From: Chloroflexota bacterium
GTDB taxonomy: Bacteria; Chloroflexota; Anaerolineae; Anaerolineales; Villigracilaceae
Reading direction: 5' to 3'
NCBI GenBank assembly: GCA_016191845.1
Contig: JACPVF010000017.1
Location: 62,001-126,000, forward strand
DNA length: 64,000 bases
Within the stretch, counting starts at the first letter, position 1; each line of letters opens with the position of its first letter. A model generated the notes under the pieces. The model did not search any database and was not told the origin of the DNA. It was given only the letters and a program-made list of their open reading frames with translations. Made by a program: the position numbers and the translations under genes. Below, piece by piece: positions 27,655 to 35,493 of the stretch.

Positions 27655-29115
27655 ATGGCATCAGCACTTCAATTCATTAGCGACTTTCTCGGTTACGGCG
27701 CGAACGTTGTGCTGCCCGTGATCATGTTCATTTTGTGCCTGGCCCTGGGCATGAAATGGACCAAGGCGCTGGGCGCCGGCCTGCTGCTGGGTATTGCGTT
27801 CACCGGCATGAACATCCTGTTCGGATTTGCCTTCCCCGCCTTGCAAGGCGCTGGTCAGGCGATGATTGCCCGCTTCCCCACCCATCCTTTGCCCGCATTC
27901 GACCTTGGCTGGACCGTGGCTTCCGTGATCTCGTGGGCCTGGCCGTATGCCGTATTTATGTTCCCGCTCCAGATCGTCATCAACGTCATCATGCTCTGGG
28001 CTGGTTGGACCCAATGCCTCAATGTCGATATGTGGAATGTCTGGCACAAGGCCACTCTGGGCGCGTTCGTGTCTGCCTTGCTCAAGGACAGCTTCCTTGG
28101 CGAGGGTGGCGCTCTGGCGATGGGCTTTTTGGTCGCCGCGATTTGGGTTGTCCTCGAACTTATCAGCGCTGACTATACCCGCGAGCAGGTCTACAACCTG
28201 ACCAAGATTCCCGGCATTGCCGTCTCCCACAATATGTTGCTCGACATCATCTGGATGGCCCCCATCCTCGACCTGATCGAGAAGATCCCCGGCATCGAGA
28301 AGATCAAGACCAGCCCCGCCGACTTCCGCCGCCGCTTCGGCATCCTGGGCGAAAACTACATCCTTGGCGCCATCCTCGGCCTGATCTTCGGCCTGTTGGC
28401 TGGCTTCAATCTCAAAGACATTGCCACCCTCGTGGTCAGCTGTGCCGCCATCCTCACGATCTTCCCCATGATGGCTGGTCTGTTCGCCCGTGCCCTGGCC
28501 CCGGTCGCTGAAGGCGCCCAGGAATTCATGCAGAAGCGCTTCCCCGGCAAAGCCTTCTATGTCGGCCTGGACTGGCCTGTGCTCGGTGGTGTGGACGCCC
28601 TGTGGGTGACTGGCATCATCGCGGCCCCGTTCATCCTGGTCTTCGCAGCCATCCTGCCCTACAACATTGTGCTGCCATTCGGCTCGATCATCGCTGTCTC
28701 CCTGATTGCCACCACCACGGTACTTGCGCAGGGTGATGTGGTGAAGTCCTCCATCCTGGCGATCATCGGCATCCCGGTCTACCTCGGCGCAGCCAGCTAC
28801 TTTGCCCCCTATCTCACCGACCTGGCCAAGTCAACAGGTGTGTTCGAAACCCTGGCGAAGGATGCGCAGGGTTATGGCATGGTGACCTGGCTCGAGACCA
28901 ACGCCGCCGGCATGCGCTTGATGGTCTTCTCCATCATCGACATGTTCAATGGCCACCTTGCGCTTGGCGCCGTGTCCATCGTAGTGCTGGCCTTCTGCGG
29001 CTGGTACTATGTCCGCGCAATGAAGCGCCGTGAGAACGCCGCGGCCGCCGCAAGCGGCGGCATTGCCGGCAACCCCCGCCCCTATGCGGATGCCCCCGCT
29101 GGCGCAGCCGACTAA
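27655..29115 (+). CDS. PTS enzyme IIC, galactitol type
   Basis: 486 residues with about ten to twelve hydrophobic helices. Matches the GatC/SgcC family: YGANVVLPVIMFILCLALG at the start and FDLGWTVASVISWAWP in the second part. It forms the membrane channel that imports and phosphorylates a polyol or sugar with the EIIB just upstream. The C-terminal ~30 residues are Ala/Gly/Pro-rich and unconserved. The spacer to EIIB is 124 bases, with AACAAGGAG before the ATG. Confidence 0.92.
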   Translation: MASALQFISDFLGYGANVVLPVIMFILCLALGMKWTKALGAGLLLGIAFTGMNILFGFAFPALQGAGQAMIARFPTHPLPAFDLGWTVASVISWAWPYAVFMFPLQIVINVIMLWAGWTQCLNVDMWNVWHKATLGAFVSALLKDSFLGEGGALAMGFLVAAIWVVLELISADYTREQVYNLTKIPGIAVSHNMLLDIIWMAPILDLIEKIPGIEKIKTSPADFRRRFGILGENYILGAILGLIFGLLAGFNLKDIATLVVSCAAILTIFPMMAGLFARALAPVAEGAQEFMQKRFPGKAFYVGLDWPVLGGVDALWVTGIIAAPFILVFAAILPYNIVLPFGSIIAVSLIATTTVLAQGDVVKSSILAIIGIPVYLGAASYFAPYLTDLAKSTGVFETLAKDAQGYGMVTWLETNAAGMRLMVFSIIDMFNGHLALGAVSIVVLAFCGWYYVRAMKRRENAAAAASGGIAGNPRPYADAPAGAAD

Positions 29116-29132
29116 CAAACTCCTTTACTTTG

Positions 29133-29160
29133 ATCCCCCGGTGGGCCTCCACCGGGGGAT
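29133..29160 (+). other. Hairpin between EIIC and PfkB genes
   Basis: Perfect 12-base arms (ATCCCCCGGTGG) with a four-base loop, 18 bases past the EIIC stop. There is no T-run, so it may trim or stabilise the upstream message instead of ending transcription. It argues against a PfkB start upstream of it. Confidence 0.55.
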
Positions 29161-29177
29161 GCCTCGGACGGTCTGCC

Positions 29178-30113
29178 TTGATCCTCACTGTCACCATCCA
29201 CTCTGCGCTCGATAAGATCATCCGCCTGCCCCGCCTTCGCCCCAACGATGCTGTGCGCGCTCGCATTGAAATGGTCTATGGCGGAGGGAAAGGAAATAAC
29301 GCCGCGCGCGCCCTGACCCGTCTGGGCGTCCCTGTGATCGCCACCGGTTTCCAGGGCGGATACACCGGCGACCTGCTCATCCAGCAATTCGCATCCGAAG
29401 GAGTCCACACGGACTTCATGATCTGCCGCGCGCCCACCCGCACCTCGCTCATGATCGTGGAGGAGGAGACCGGTCAGACCTACGCCATCTATGAGCCCGG
29501 GCAAAAAGTGGAAGCCGATGAGTTGGAAAAATTCCGCAATCATTTTATTCATCTTCTCGATAATGCCAAACTCGTCCTGTTTTGCGGTTCGGGCCAGACT
29601 TCCGAGTTGGCGGCTCTCCACTTCGACCTGATCCAGTCTGCGGAGAAACGTGGCATCCCCTGCGGGCTGGATAGTTCGGGAATCTCCCTGCGAGAGGGGG
29701 CGCGGGCAAAACCCCGCTTGTTGAAAGTCAATCGTGACGAACTGGCGGAACTGGTCGGGCATCCCCTGGTCAGCCGCCAGGATCAGGTGCAGGCCATGCT
29801 CGAAATGCATCGCAGCGGCATCGAATGGGTGGCTCTCTCGCGCGGACGCGAAGGCCTGCTCGTCACCGATGGCAGCACCTGCCTCGAAGGTATGCTCGTT
29901 ATGGAAAATGTGATCAACGTCATGGGCTGCGGTGACTCCCTGTTGGCGGGCATGGCTTCGATGATGCTCGAAAACGGGAATCTTGAATCCGTCGCCCGCC
30001 GGGGGGTGGCATGCGGAGCGGCCAATACACAGGTAATTGGTGCAGGGTTCATTGACCCTGCCCTTGTCCAGCAATTGGAGGCGCAGGTTATCCTCCGCAA
30101 GGTCGAACTATAA
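29178..30113 (+). CDS. PfkB-family sugar phosphate kinase (1-phosphofructokinase/tagatose-6-phosphate kinase-like)
   Basis: 311 residues. Family signatures are GGGKGNNAARALTRLG and the catalytic loop MGCGDSLLAGMAS, where the usual GAGD reads GCGD but keeps the catalytic Asp. By its start (LTVTIHSALDK) it fits the FruK/LacC/tagatose-6-phosphate kinase group. It likely adds the second phosphate to the PTS product, making a bisphosphate for an aldolase. The start is taken as TTG at 29178, matching the family N-terminus; an upstream TTG would translate the hairpin. Confidence 0.85.
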   Translation: MILTVTIHSALDKIIRLPRLRPNDAVRARIEMVYGGGKGNNAARALTRLGVPVIATGFQGGYTGDLLIQQFASEGVHTDFMICRAPTRTSLMIVEEETGQTYAIYEPGQKVEADELEKFRNHFIHLLDNAKLVLFCGSGQTSELAALHFDLIQSAEKRGIPCGLDSSGISLREGARAKPRLLKVNRDELAELVGHPLVSRQDQVQAMLEMHRSGIEWVALSRGREGLLVTDGSTCLEGMLVMENVINVMGCGDSLLAGMASMMLENGNLESVARRGVACGAANTQVIGAGFIDPALVQQLEAQVILRKVEL

Positions 30114-30130
30114 GAATTGAGGAATAGAAA

Positions 30131-30736
30131 ATGTCCAACGAAATTTATGAAATGCGGAAAGCGATCGCAGAAATTGGTTCGGTCATGTATGAACGTTATC
30201 TGACCGATGCCGCCGGCGGCAACGTGAGTGTCCGCATGGGGGATGTGATCCTCATGACGCCACGCTATGCGGGCAGCAAGTTCCATTGGGATATGAAGCC
30301 TGAGAATATCCTGGTCCTCGACCTGGCAGCCAATAAACTGGAAGGCGATGGCGAGGTCTCGCGCGAGGTGCGCGTTCACAAGGACCTGCTCAATCGCTTC
30401 TACCCAGACGGCACGGCCGTGGTCCACGGGCACGCCCGTAACTCGCTGGTCTTCTGCTCGGTGGAAAAGCCCATCCCGTCCATGTTGTACTCGACCGATA
30501 AGTTTGGCAAAGAGATCGGTTACGTGCCCGATGCGCCTGCCCACACCCAGGACCTTGCCAATTATGTCTGTGGGTTTATGGAAGGACAGATCGAACGGGT
30601 TAAGAAACAGGCCGCCGTGGTCCTTGCACCGCGGCACGGGGTGTTCGTTTTCGCCAAGGATCTTGAATCTGGCTATGATGCGCTTGACCGCGTCGAGAAT
30701 TCGGCATATTGCGCTTTGATGAGCAAACTCATTTAG
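30131..30736 (+). CDS. Class II aldolase/adducin-family protein (FucA-like)
   Basis: 201 residues. The AAGGNVSVRMGD start is the substrate-phosphate loop of the fuculose-phosphate aldolase and ribulose-phosphate epimerase family, and VVHGHARNS supplies two zinc His. A third His is likely in APRHGVF; the catalytic Glu region is EVRVHKDL. It probably cleaves or epimerises a phosphorylated sugar from the PTS. Located between the kinase and the EIIA-HPr gene. Confidence 0.82.
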   Translation: MSNEIYEMRKAIAEIGSVMYERYLTDAAGGNVSVRMGDVILMTPRYAGSKFHWDMKPENILVLDLAANKLEGDGEVSREVRVHKDLLNRFYPDGTAVVHGHARNSLVFCSVEKPIPSMLYSTDKFGKEIGYVPDAPAHTQDLANYVCGFMEGQIERVKKQAAVVLAPRHGVFVFAKDLESGYDALDRVENSAYCALMSKLI

Positions 30737-30745
30737 GGGGGGACC

Positions 30746-31549
30746 ATGGAACAAACTGACTCTCCGATCCTCAACAGGGACCTGATCCTTGTTGGGCTGG
30801 AAGCGGCGACGGCAGAGCAGGCCATCCGCATCATGGCGGAGAACATGTTCGAAAAGGGATATGTAAAGGACACCTTTGCCAGCGCTGTCCTCCATCGCGA
30901 ATCTGTGTACCCGACCGGCATACCGACGGAGGTGCCCGTGGGTTTGCCGCATACCGATGTGGAACACTGCCTGAAACCTGGCATCTCTCTCGGCATCCTC
31001 AAGAATCCCGTCACGTTCCAGACCATGGGTGACCCGACCCAGACCGTGTCGGTGCACCTGATCTTCCTGCTCTCGGTGGTCAACCCGGCCAGCCAGGTCA
31101 AGCTGTTGCATCGTTTGATCGATTTCTTCCAGCAATCGGCGAAGATGAATTTCCTGGCGACGGTCGAGTCGCAGGAAGTGGCGCTGGCGACCCTGTCGGA
31201 GGGCCTGAACGTGGACGAACTGGCGGAGACGCCAGCGGGCGAAGCAGGTCAGGCCGCGGTGGAAGCGGTCCACAGTTTCGAGACGACGGTCCGTCACCCT
31301 TCGGGACTGCACGCCCGCCCCGCAGCGAAATTTGTCCAGGCGGCCAATGGATTCCCTTGTGAGATCACCATCAATAACCTGGAGAATTCCAAACCGCCCG
31401 CGAACGCCAAGAGCATCCTGAGCGTGCTCTCGCTGGAGATCTCACGCGGACACCGCATCCGCGTGCAGGCCACGGGCGAGCGGGCTGCCGAGGCGACCCA
31501 GTCTCTGCAGAACCTGGTGGAAAGTAATTTTGGTGAGGATGTGGGATGA
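30746..31549 (+). CDS. Fused PTS EIIA-HPr phosphocarrier protein
   Basis: 267 residues. Residues about 1-150 form a fructose/mannitol/galactitol-type EIIA with the active His in VGLPHTD. After an Ala/Glu-rich linker, residues about 178-262 form HPr with the active His in HPSGLHARPAAKF. HPr keeps a Ser in the AKSILSV helix, the position regulated by HPr kinase in Firmicutes, although no such kinase is here. Phosphate would pass EI to HPr to EIIA within or between these chains. Preceded by AGGGGGG; overlaps the EI gene by four bases. Confidence 0.92.
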   Translation: MEQTDSPILNRDLILVGLEAATAEQAIRIMAENMFEKGYVKDTFASAVLHRESVYPTGIPTEVPVGLPHTDVEHCLKPGISLGILKNPVTFQTMGDPTQTVSVHLIFLLSVVNPASQVKLLHRLIDFFQQSAKMNFLATVESQEVALATLSEGLNVDELAETPAGEAGQAAVEAVHSFETTVRHPSGLHARPAAKFVQAANGFPCEITINNLENSKPPANAKSILSVLSLEISRGHRIRVQATGERAAEATQSLQNLVESNFGEDVG

Positions 31550-33273
31550 AGACCATACAGGGCATCGGTGCTTCGGCTGGCTTTGCGGTGGGGCCTGTGT
31601 TCCTGTACACCGACGCGTTGCCGTCCATTGAACCCAAACGGGTGGATTCGGTTGAGGCGGAATTGGTCCGCCTGCGGGCTGCGCTCGAAAGGGTGGGGGA
31701 GAAGTTGGAAGCTCTGGAAACGGAAACCGCCGCAAAGGTCGGGAAGGCCGAAGCGGAAGTGTTCGCCGCCCACCGACTCTTCCTGGTCGATCCGTCCTTC
31801 ACTGGCGAGATCGAGAAGTCCATCCATGAACACAACATCCAGGCAGAGGCTGCCGTGCAAGGTGTGGCCTTGAAACTGCGCGAGACCTTCGAGGCCATGC
31901 AGGACGATTATTTCCGCGCGCGGGCCGCCGACATCATGGATGTGGGCGGGCAGGTGATTCGCGAGTTGATGGGCATCTCAGCCAGGGGCTTGGAGCAGAT
32001 CACCAGCCCGGTCATCGTGCTGGCGGATGAATTGGTTCCTTCTGCCACGGCCCGCATGGATGCTTCGCTCGTGTTGGGGCTGGTCACCAGCCGTGGCGGA
32101 AAGTCGGGCCACGCCGCAATCCTGGCCCGCAGCCTGGGCATCCCCGCCATTGTGGGCGCGGGGCCCGAGATCCTGAAGATCGACCCGGGCGCGTCCATCA
32201 TCATCGATGGCGGCGCAGGCACGATTCTGTTGGAGGCCGATCCACAAATCCAGCAAGAGTACCTGCAGCGCAAGAAACAACAACAGGCGCGGCTCTCGCA
32301 CGCTTTGACCAATGCCGCCCAACCCGCCGTCACACTGGACGGGGTGCGGGTGGAAGTGGCGGGGAATATCGGTTCGATGGCCGAGGCGGGCCGCGTGGTG
32401 GAGTTTGGCGGCGAGGGTGTCGGTTTGTTGCGGACCGAATTCCTGTTCCTGGATCGGCTGATCGCTCCAAGCGAAGAGGAGCAGTTCCAAACCTATGCGG
32501 GGATCTCGGACAAACTTGGGAACCGACCGCTCATCATCCGCACGCTGGATGTTGGTGGTGACAAGCCTCTGCCGTACCTGCCCGTCTCCAGTGAGGACAA
32601 CCCGTTCCTGGGAAATCGCGGCGTTCGCCTTTGCCTGGGACGGCCCGACCTGTTCAAGATCCAACTGCGCGCCATCCTGCGCGCGGCGCACGGGCGCGAG
32701 ATCCGCATCATGTTCCCGATGGTGACCACCGTGGGCGAGGTCCGCGCAGCACGGGCGCTGATTGCCGAGGCGCGGGATGAGATCGTCGCTGCAGGCGGAC
32801 AGGCGGGGACTCCGCAGGTGGGGATCATGGTCGAGGTCCCAGCCGCGGCGCTGACCTCAGACCTGCTCGCCGCCGAGGTGGATTTCTTCAGCATCGGCAC
32901 CAACGACCTGACCCAGTACACGCTGGCCGTGGACCGCACCAACCCGTCCGTCCAGAACATTGCCGACCATTTCCATCCCTCCGTGCTGCGGTTGATCCGC
33001 CTGACCATCCAGCAGGCTCACGAGCGTGGCGTGTGGGTTGGGCTGTGCGGCGAACTGGCGGGCGACCCGCTGGCAACCCCGTTGTTGTTGGGCATGGGCC
33101 TGGATGAGTTCAGCATGTCATCCGCGTCCATCCCGTTTGTTAAAGGCGTTATCCGCCGCTGGAGCAGGGAAGAGGCGGCTGCCCTGGTGGATTCCGCCCT
33201 GGGGCAGGAGGACGCGCAGGCTGTGGTCGCCTTCCTGCAACAACAAAAGAAACCAGAATCGGAGAATTCATGA
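31546..33273 (+). CDS. ptsI: Phosphoenolpyruvate-protein phosphotransferase (PTS enzyme I)
   Basis: 575 residues, full length. It transfers phosphate from PEP to HPr. Visible parts are the N-terminal HPr-binding domain, the phosphohistidine motif (GGKSGHAAILARSLGIPAIV), and the PEP-binding barrel (VGLLRTEFLFLDR, FFSIGTNDLTQYTLAVDR, LCGELAGDP with the catalytic Cys). The phosphohistidine motif reads GKSGHAA where most have G(R/K)TSHTA, a small change that leaves the His intact. Encoding EI inside a sugar operon implies this may be the only PTS in the genome. Confidence 0.94.
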   Translation: MKTIQGIGASAGFAVGPVFLYTDALPSIEPKRVDSVEAELVRLRAALERVGEKLEALETETAAKVGKAEAEVFAAHRLFLVDPSFTGEIEKSIHEHNIQAEAAVQGVALKLRETFEAMQDDYFRARAADIMDVGGQVIRELMGISARGLEQITSPVIVLADELVPSATARMDASLVLGLVTSRGGKSGHAAILARSLGIPAIVGAGPEILKIDPGASIIIDGGAGTILLEADPQIQQEYLQRKKQQQARLSHALTNAAQPAVTLDGVRVEVAGNIGSMAEAGRVVEFGGEGVGLLRTEFLFLDRLIAPSEEEQFQTYAGISDKLGNRPLIIRTLDVGGDKPLPYLPVSSEDNPFLGNRGVRLCLGRPDLFKIQLRAILRAAHGREIRIMFPMVTTVGEVRAARALIAEARDEIVAAGGQAGTPQVGIMVEVPAAALTSDLLAAEVDFFSIGTNDLTQYTLAVDRTNPSVQNIADHFHPSVLRLIRLTIQQAHERGVWVGLCGELAGDPLATPLLLGMGLDEFSMSSASIPFVKGVIRRWSREEAAALVDSALGQEDAQAVVAFLQQQKKPESENS

Positions 33274-33602
33274 ACGAGAACCCAACCTGTGAAGAGATCC
33301 TCCAGGAGCTTGCCAAAAGCATCAACCCTGAGGCTGCGCGCGGCCTCAACGTGGATATTCAATTCGTCTTCAGCGGTGCGCAGTCGGGAACATATTACCT
33401 TCACCTCGCCGACGGGAAGTGCAGTGTTCACAAGGGTGAACTCGGTTATGCCCGTCTCACCATCCGTACGGACGTGAACGACTGGATCAATCTTCAAACG
33501 GGCAGGACCAACTGGACGGAAGCCATGATGCAGCGAAAATTCATGGCTACGGGGAACTTCCCTCTGCTGGCACGCCTGCCGCAGATCTTCAAGATCGGGT
33601 AA
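33270..33602 (+). CDS. Small SCP2-like sterol-carrier-domain protein
   Basis: 110 residues. The pattern (VDIQFVFSGAQSGTYYLHL, LTIRTDVNDWINLQTGR, AMMQRKFMATGNFPLLARL) matches the SCP2 sterol-binding fold, a hydrophobic pocket that binds lipids or other apolar ligands. No catalytic residues. Its place between EI and an aldolase, with a four-base overlap to EI, shows it is cotranslated with the PTS, but no role is known to me for this domain in sugar uptake. Confidence 0.8.
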   Translation: MNENPTCEEILQELAKSINPEAARGLNVDIQFVFSGAQSGTYYLHLADGKCSVHKGELGYARLTIRTDVNDWINLQTGRTNWTEAMMQRKFMATGNFPLLARLPQIFKIG

Positions 33603-33612
33603 AGGCGGTCGC

Positions 33613-34437
33613 ATGGCAAAACCTACTCCCTTACAGATCGAAGCGATCCTGGCTGAAATGGGCGAGGTGGGGCGCCTGCTTCACCAGATGGGTGCGTGTG
33701 AGGGCGGCGCTGGGAACATTTCGGCGGGTGTGCGCGATGCCTTGGAGATTCGTCACCTGTTCCCACTCGAGGAGGAAATTCTGCTCCCCGACCCCGTGCC
33801 TGGCCTGGCTGGGATGACCTTCATCGCCACGGGCTCGGGCTGCCGCCTGCGCGACATCGAACGGTATCCCACTGCCAACCTGGGCTGTCTCGTTGTCAAC
33901 CATGGGGGGCAGACGGGCCGCCTGTTCACGGCGGGCGACCGTCATTTTACCCGCCTGACCAGCGAGTTCAACTCGCACCTGGCTGTGCACAATCTGTGGA
34001 TGGCGGATCGCAGCCTGAAATTCCATGCCGTCCTGCATGCTCAGCCGCTTCACGTCACCTACCTCAGCCACATCGAGCGATATCAGGAGGAGGAGTATTT
34101 CAATCATCACATGTTCCGTTGGGAGCCTGAAACCATCTTCCAATTCCCCCAGGGATTCGGCGTGTGCAAATACCAGGTGCCTGGCTCACCCGAGATGGAA
34201 GCCGTGACCCTGGAGTCGATGAAGAATCACACCATTGCCATCTGGTGTAAGCATGGTCTGATGACGCGCTCGGACGTGTCCATGATGCAGGCATTCGACC
34301 GCGTCGAGTATGCGGAGACCGCCGCGCAATACGAGCATTTCAACCTATCCCTTGGCGAGCCCAGTTCAGGACTCTCGGTGGAAGAGATCCTCGAGATTTG
34401 CAGGCGCTTCCACATCGACCAGAAGGTATTTGCCTAG
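33613..34437 (+). CDS. Class II aldolase, rhamnulose-1-phosphate aldolase-like
   Basis: 274 residues, longer than FucA-type members and closer to RhaD in layout. AGNISAGVRD is the phosphate-binding start, HAVLHAQPLHVTYLSH gives zinc His residues, and WCKHGLMTR gives the third. It would split a ketose-1-phosphate or bisphosphate into dihydroxyacetone phosphate and an aldehyde. Last gene of the PTS operon; a two-component gene converges on it nine bases away. Confidence 0.82.
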   Translation: MAKPTPLQIEAILAEMGEVGRLLHQMGACEGGAGNISAGVRDALEIRHLFPLEEEILLPDPVPGLAGMTFIATGSGCRLRDIERYPTANLGCLVVNHGGQTGRLFTAGDRHFTRLTSEFNSHLAVHNLWMADRSLKFHAVLHAQPLHVTYLSHIERYQEEEYFNHHMFRWEPETIFQFPQGFGVCKYQVPGSPEMEAVTLESMKNHTIAIWCKHGLMTRSDVSMMQAFDRVEYAETAAQYEHFNLSLGEPSSGLSVEEILEICRRFHIDQKVFA

Positions 34438-34446
34438 CGAACGCGG

Positions 34447-35493
34447 TCATCCTCCCGTGGCGATGGCCGTGGCTGCCGAACGGGTATGAACCTCTAATTT
34501 TTCGAAGATGGCTTTCAGGTGGCGCTTGACCGTGTTGGGGGTGATGTAGAGTTTTTCCGCGATCTCTTTGTTGGTCAGGCCTTGCGCCAGCAGGTCGAGC
34601 ACTTCGCGTTCGCGCTCGGTCAACAGACTGAGTTTGTTGTGGGTTGGGTGCGAGGCGCGGACCTCGTCCACCACACGACGGAAGACAGCGCGGTCGAAGT
34701 TTTGTTTCTCGATGAATGCCGAAATGGCATGTTCGGAGTAGATGCGCTGGATCTCCTCCGCGCTGGCGATGCCGCTGACCACGATGGTGGGCGTACCGTC
34801 CATGGAACTGCTGGAGAGCAGTTGATAGCCATCCAGGTCGGGATCGGCGGTGTGGGTGCTGACGCGGTTGAGCGACAGATCAATGACCGCCAGCGCGAAC
34901 GTCTCACGGCGGAGATATCCCATTGCATCGCCGAAGCTCGAGCAGGCACGGACCTGGAAGCCTGCATCGGTCAGTAATTCCTCCAGAATGCTGCGCCAGC
35001 CCGCATCATCATCGACCACCAAGGCAGTTTCGGTCGCTTCTTTGGGAGCGGCCGAAATTTTTTCGGCGCCTTTGACGGAGTCTGCTGCCGTTGTGGGCGG
35101 GGCGGTGGCGAGGATGCGCGAGATGATGTCGCGGAATTGTGCGCGCTGGAAGCTCTCTTTGCGCAGGAACGTGAACACGCCATAATCCGTCAGCGCGGTG
35201 ACGGCTAACTCGACGGTGGCAAAGCCCGTCAACAAAATGGATTGGCAATTGGGATCCAGTCGGCGGACGGCGTCGAGCACGCGCAGGCCGTCCTGGTTGT
35301 TGTGGTCGTTTGGCGAGAGCGACAGGTCCACCACGGCCAGACGGTGTGGTTCCGACTTGAGCGCCTGCGCCGCCTCGTCCACGCTGCTGGCTGTGTCCAC
35401 CTCCAACCCTGAATCGGACAGAATCTCGCTCAGGATCTGCTGCCAGGAGGGATCATCCTCGACGACGATCGCGCGGAAGGGGGCAGGACTCAC
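34447..35493 (-). CDS. Response regulator with two receiver domains and LuxR-type DNA-binding domain
   Basis: 348 residues. Receiver 1 (about 1-120, VEDDPSW, acceptor Asp in LAVVDLSL) and receiver 2 (about 155-265, VDDDAGW, LAVIDLSL) precede a NarL/FixJ helix-turn-helix (LTEREREVLDLLAQGL, TNKEIAEKLYITPNTVKRH). The usual Lys of receivers is kept in FLRKE and IEKQN. The start is GTG, overlapping the kinase stop in GTGA; the longer in-frame extension lies in the kinase gene and is rejected. It probably regulates transcription according to the GAF kinase just upstream. Confidence 0.88.
   Translation of the reverse strand: MSPAPFRAIVVEDDPSWQQILSEILSDSGLEVDTASSVDEAAQALKSEPHRLAVVDLSLSPNDHNNQDGLRVLDAVRRLDPNCQSILLTGFATVELAVTALTDYGVFTFLRKESFQRAQFRDIISRILATAPPTTAADSVKGAEKISAAPKEATETALVVDDDAGWRSILEELLTDAGFQVRACSSFGDAMGYLRRETFALAVIDLSLNRVSTHTADPDLDGYQLLSSSSMDGTPTIVVSGIASAEEIQRIYSEHAISAFIEKQNFDRAVFRRVVDEVRASHPTHNKLSLLTEREREVLDLLAQGLTNKEIAEKLYITPNTVKRHLKAIFEKLEVHTRSAATAIATGG

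Noticed and set aside
29130-29177. Longer N-terminus for the PfkB kinase starting at an upstream TTG
   Set aside because: It would translate a perfect hairpin and add residues before the conserved LTVTIHSALDK start; no ribosome site supports it.
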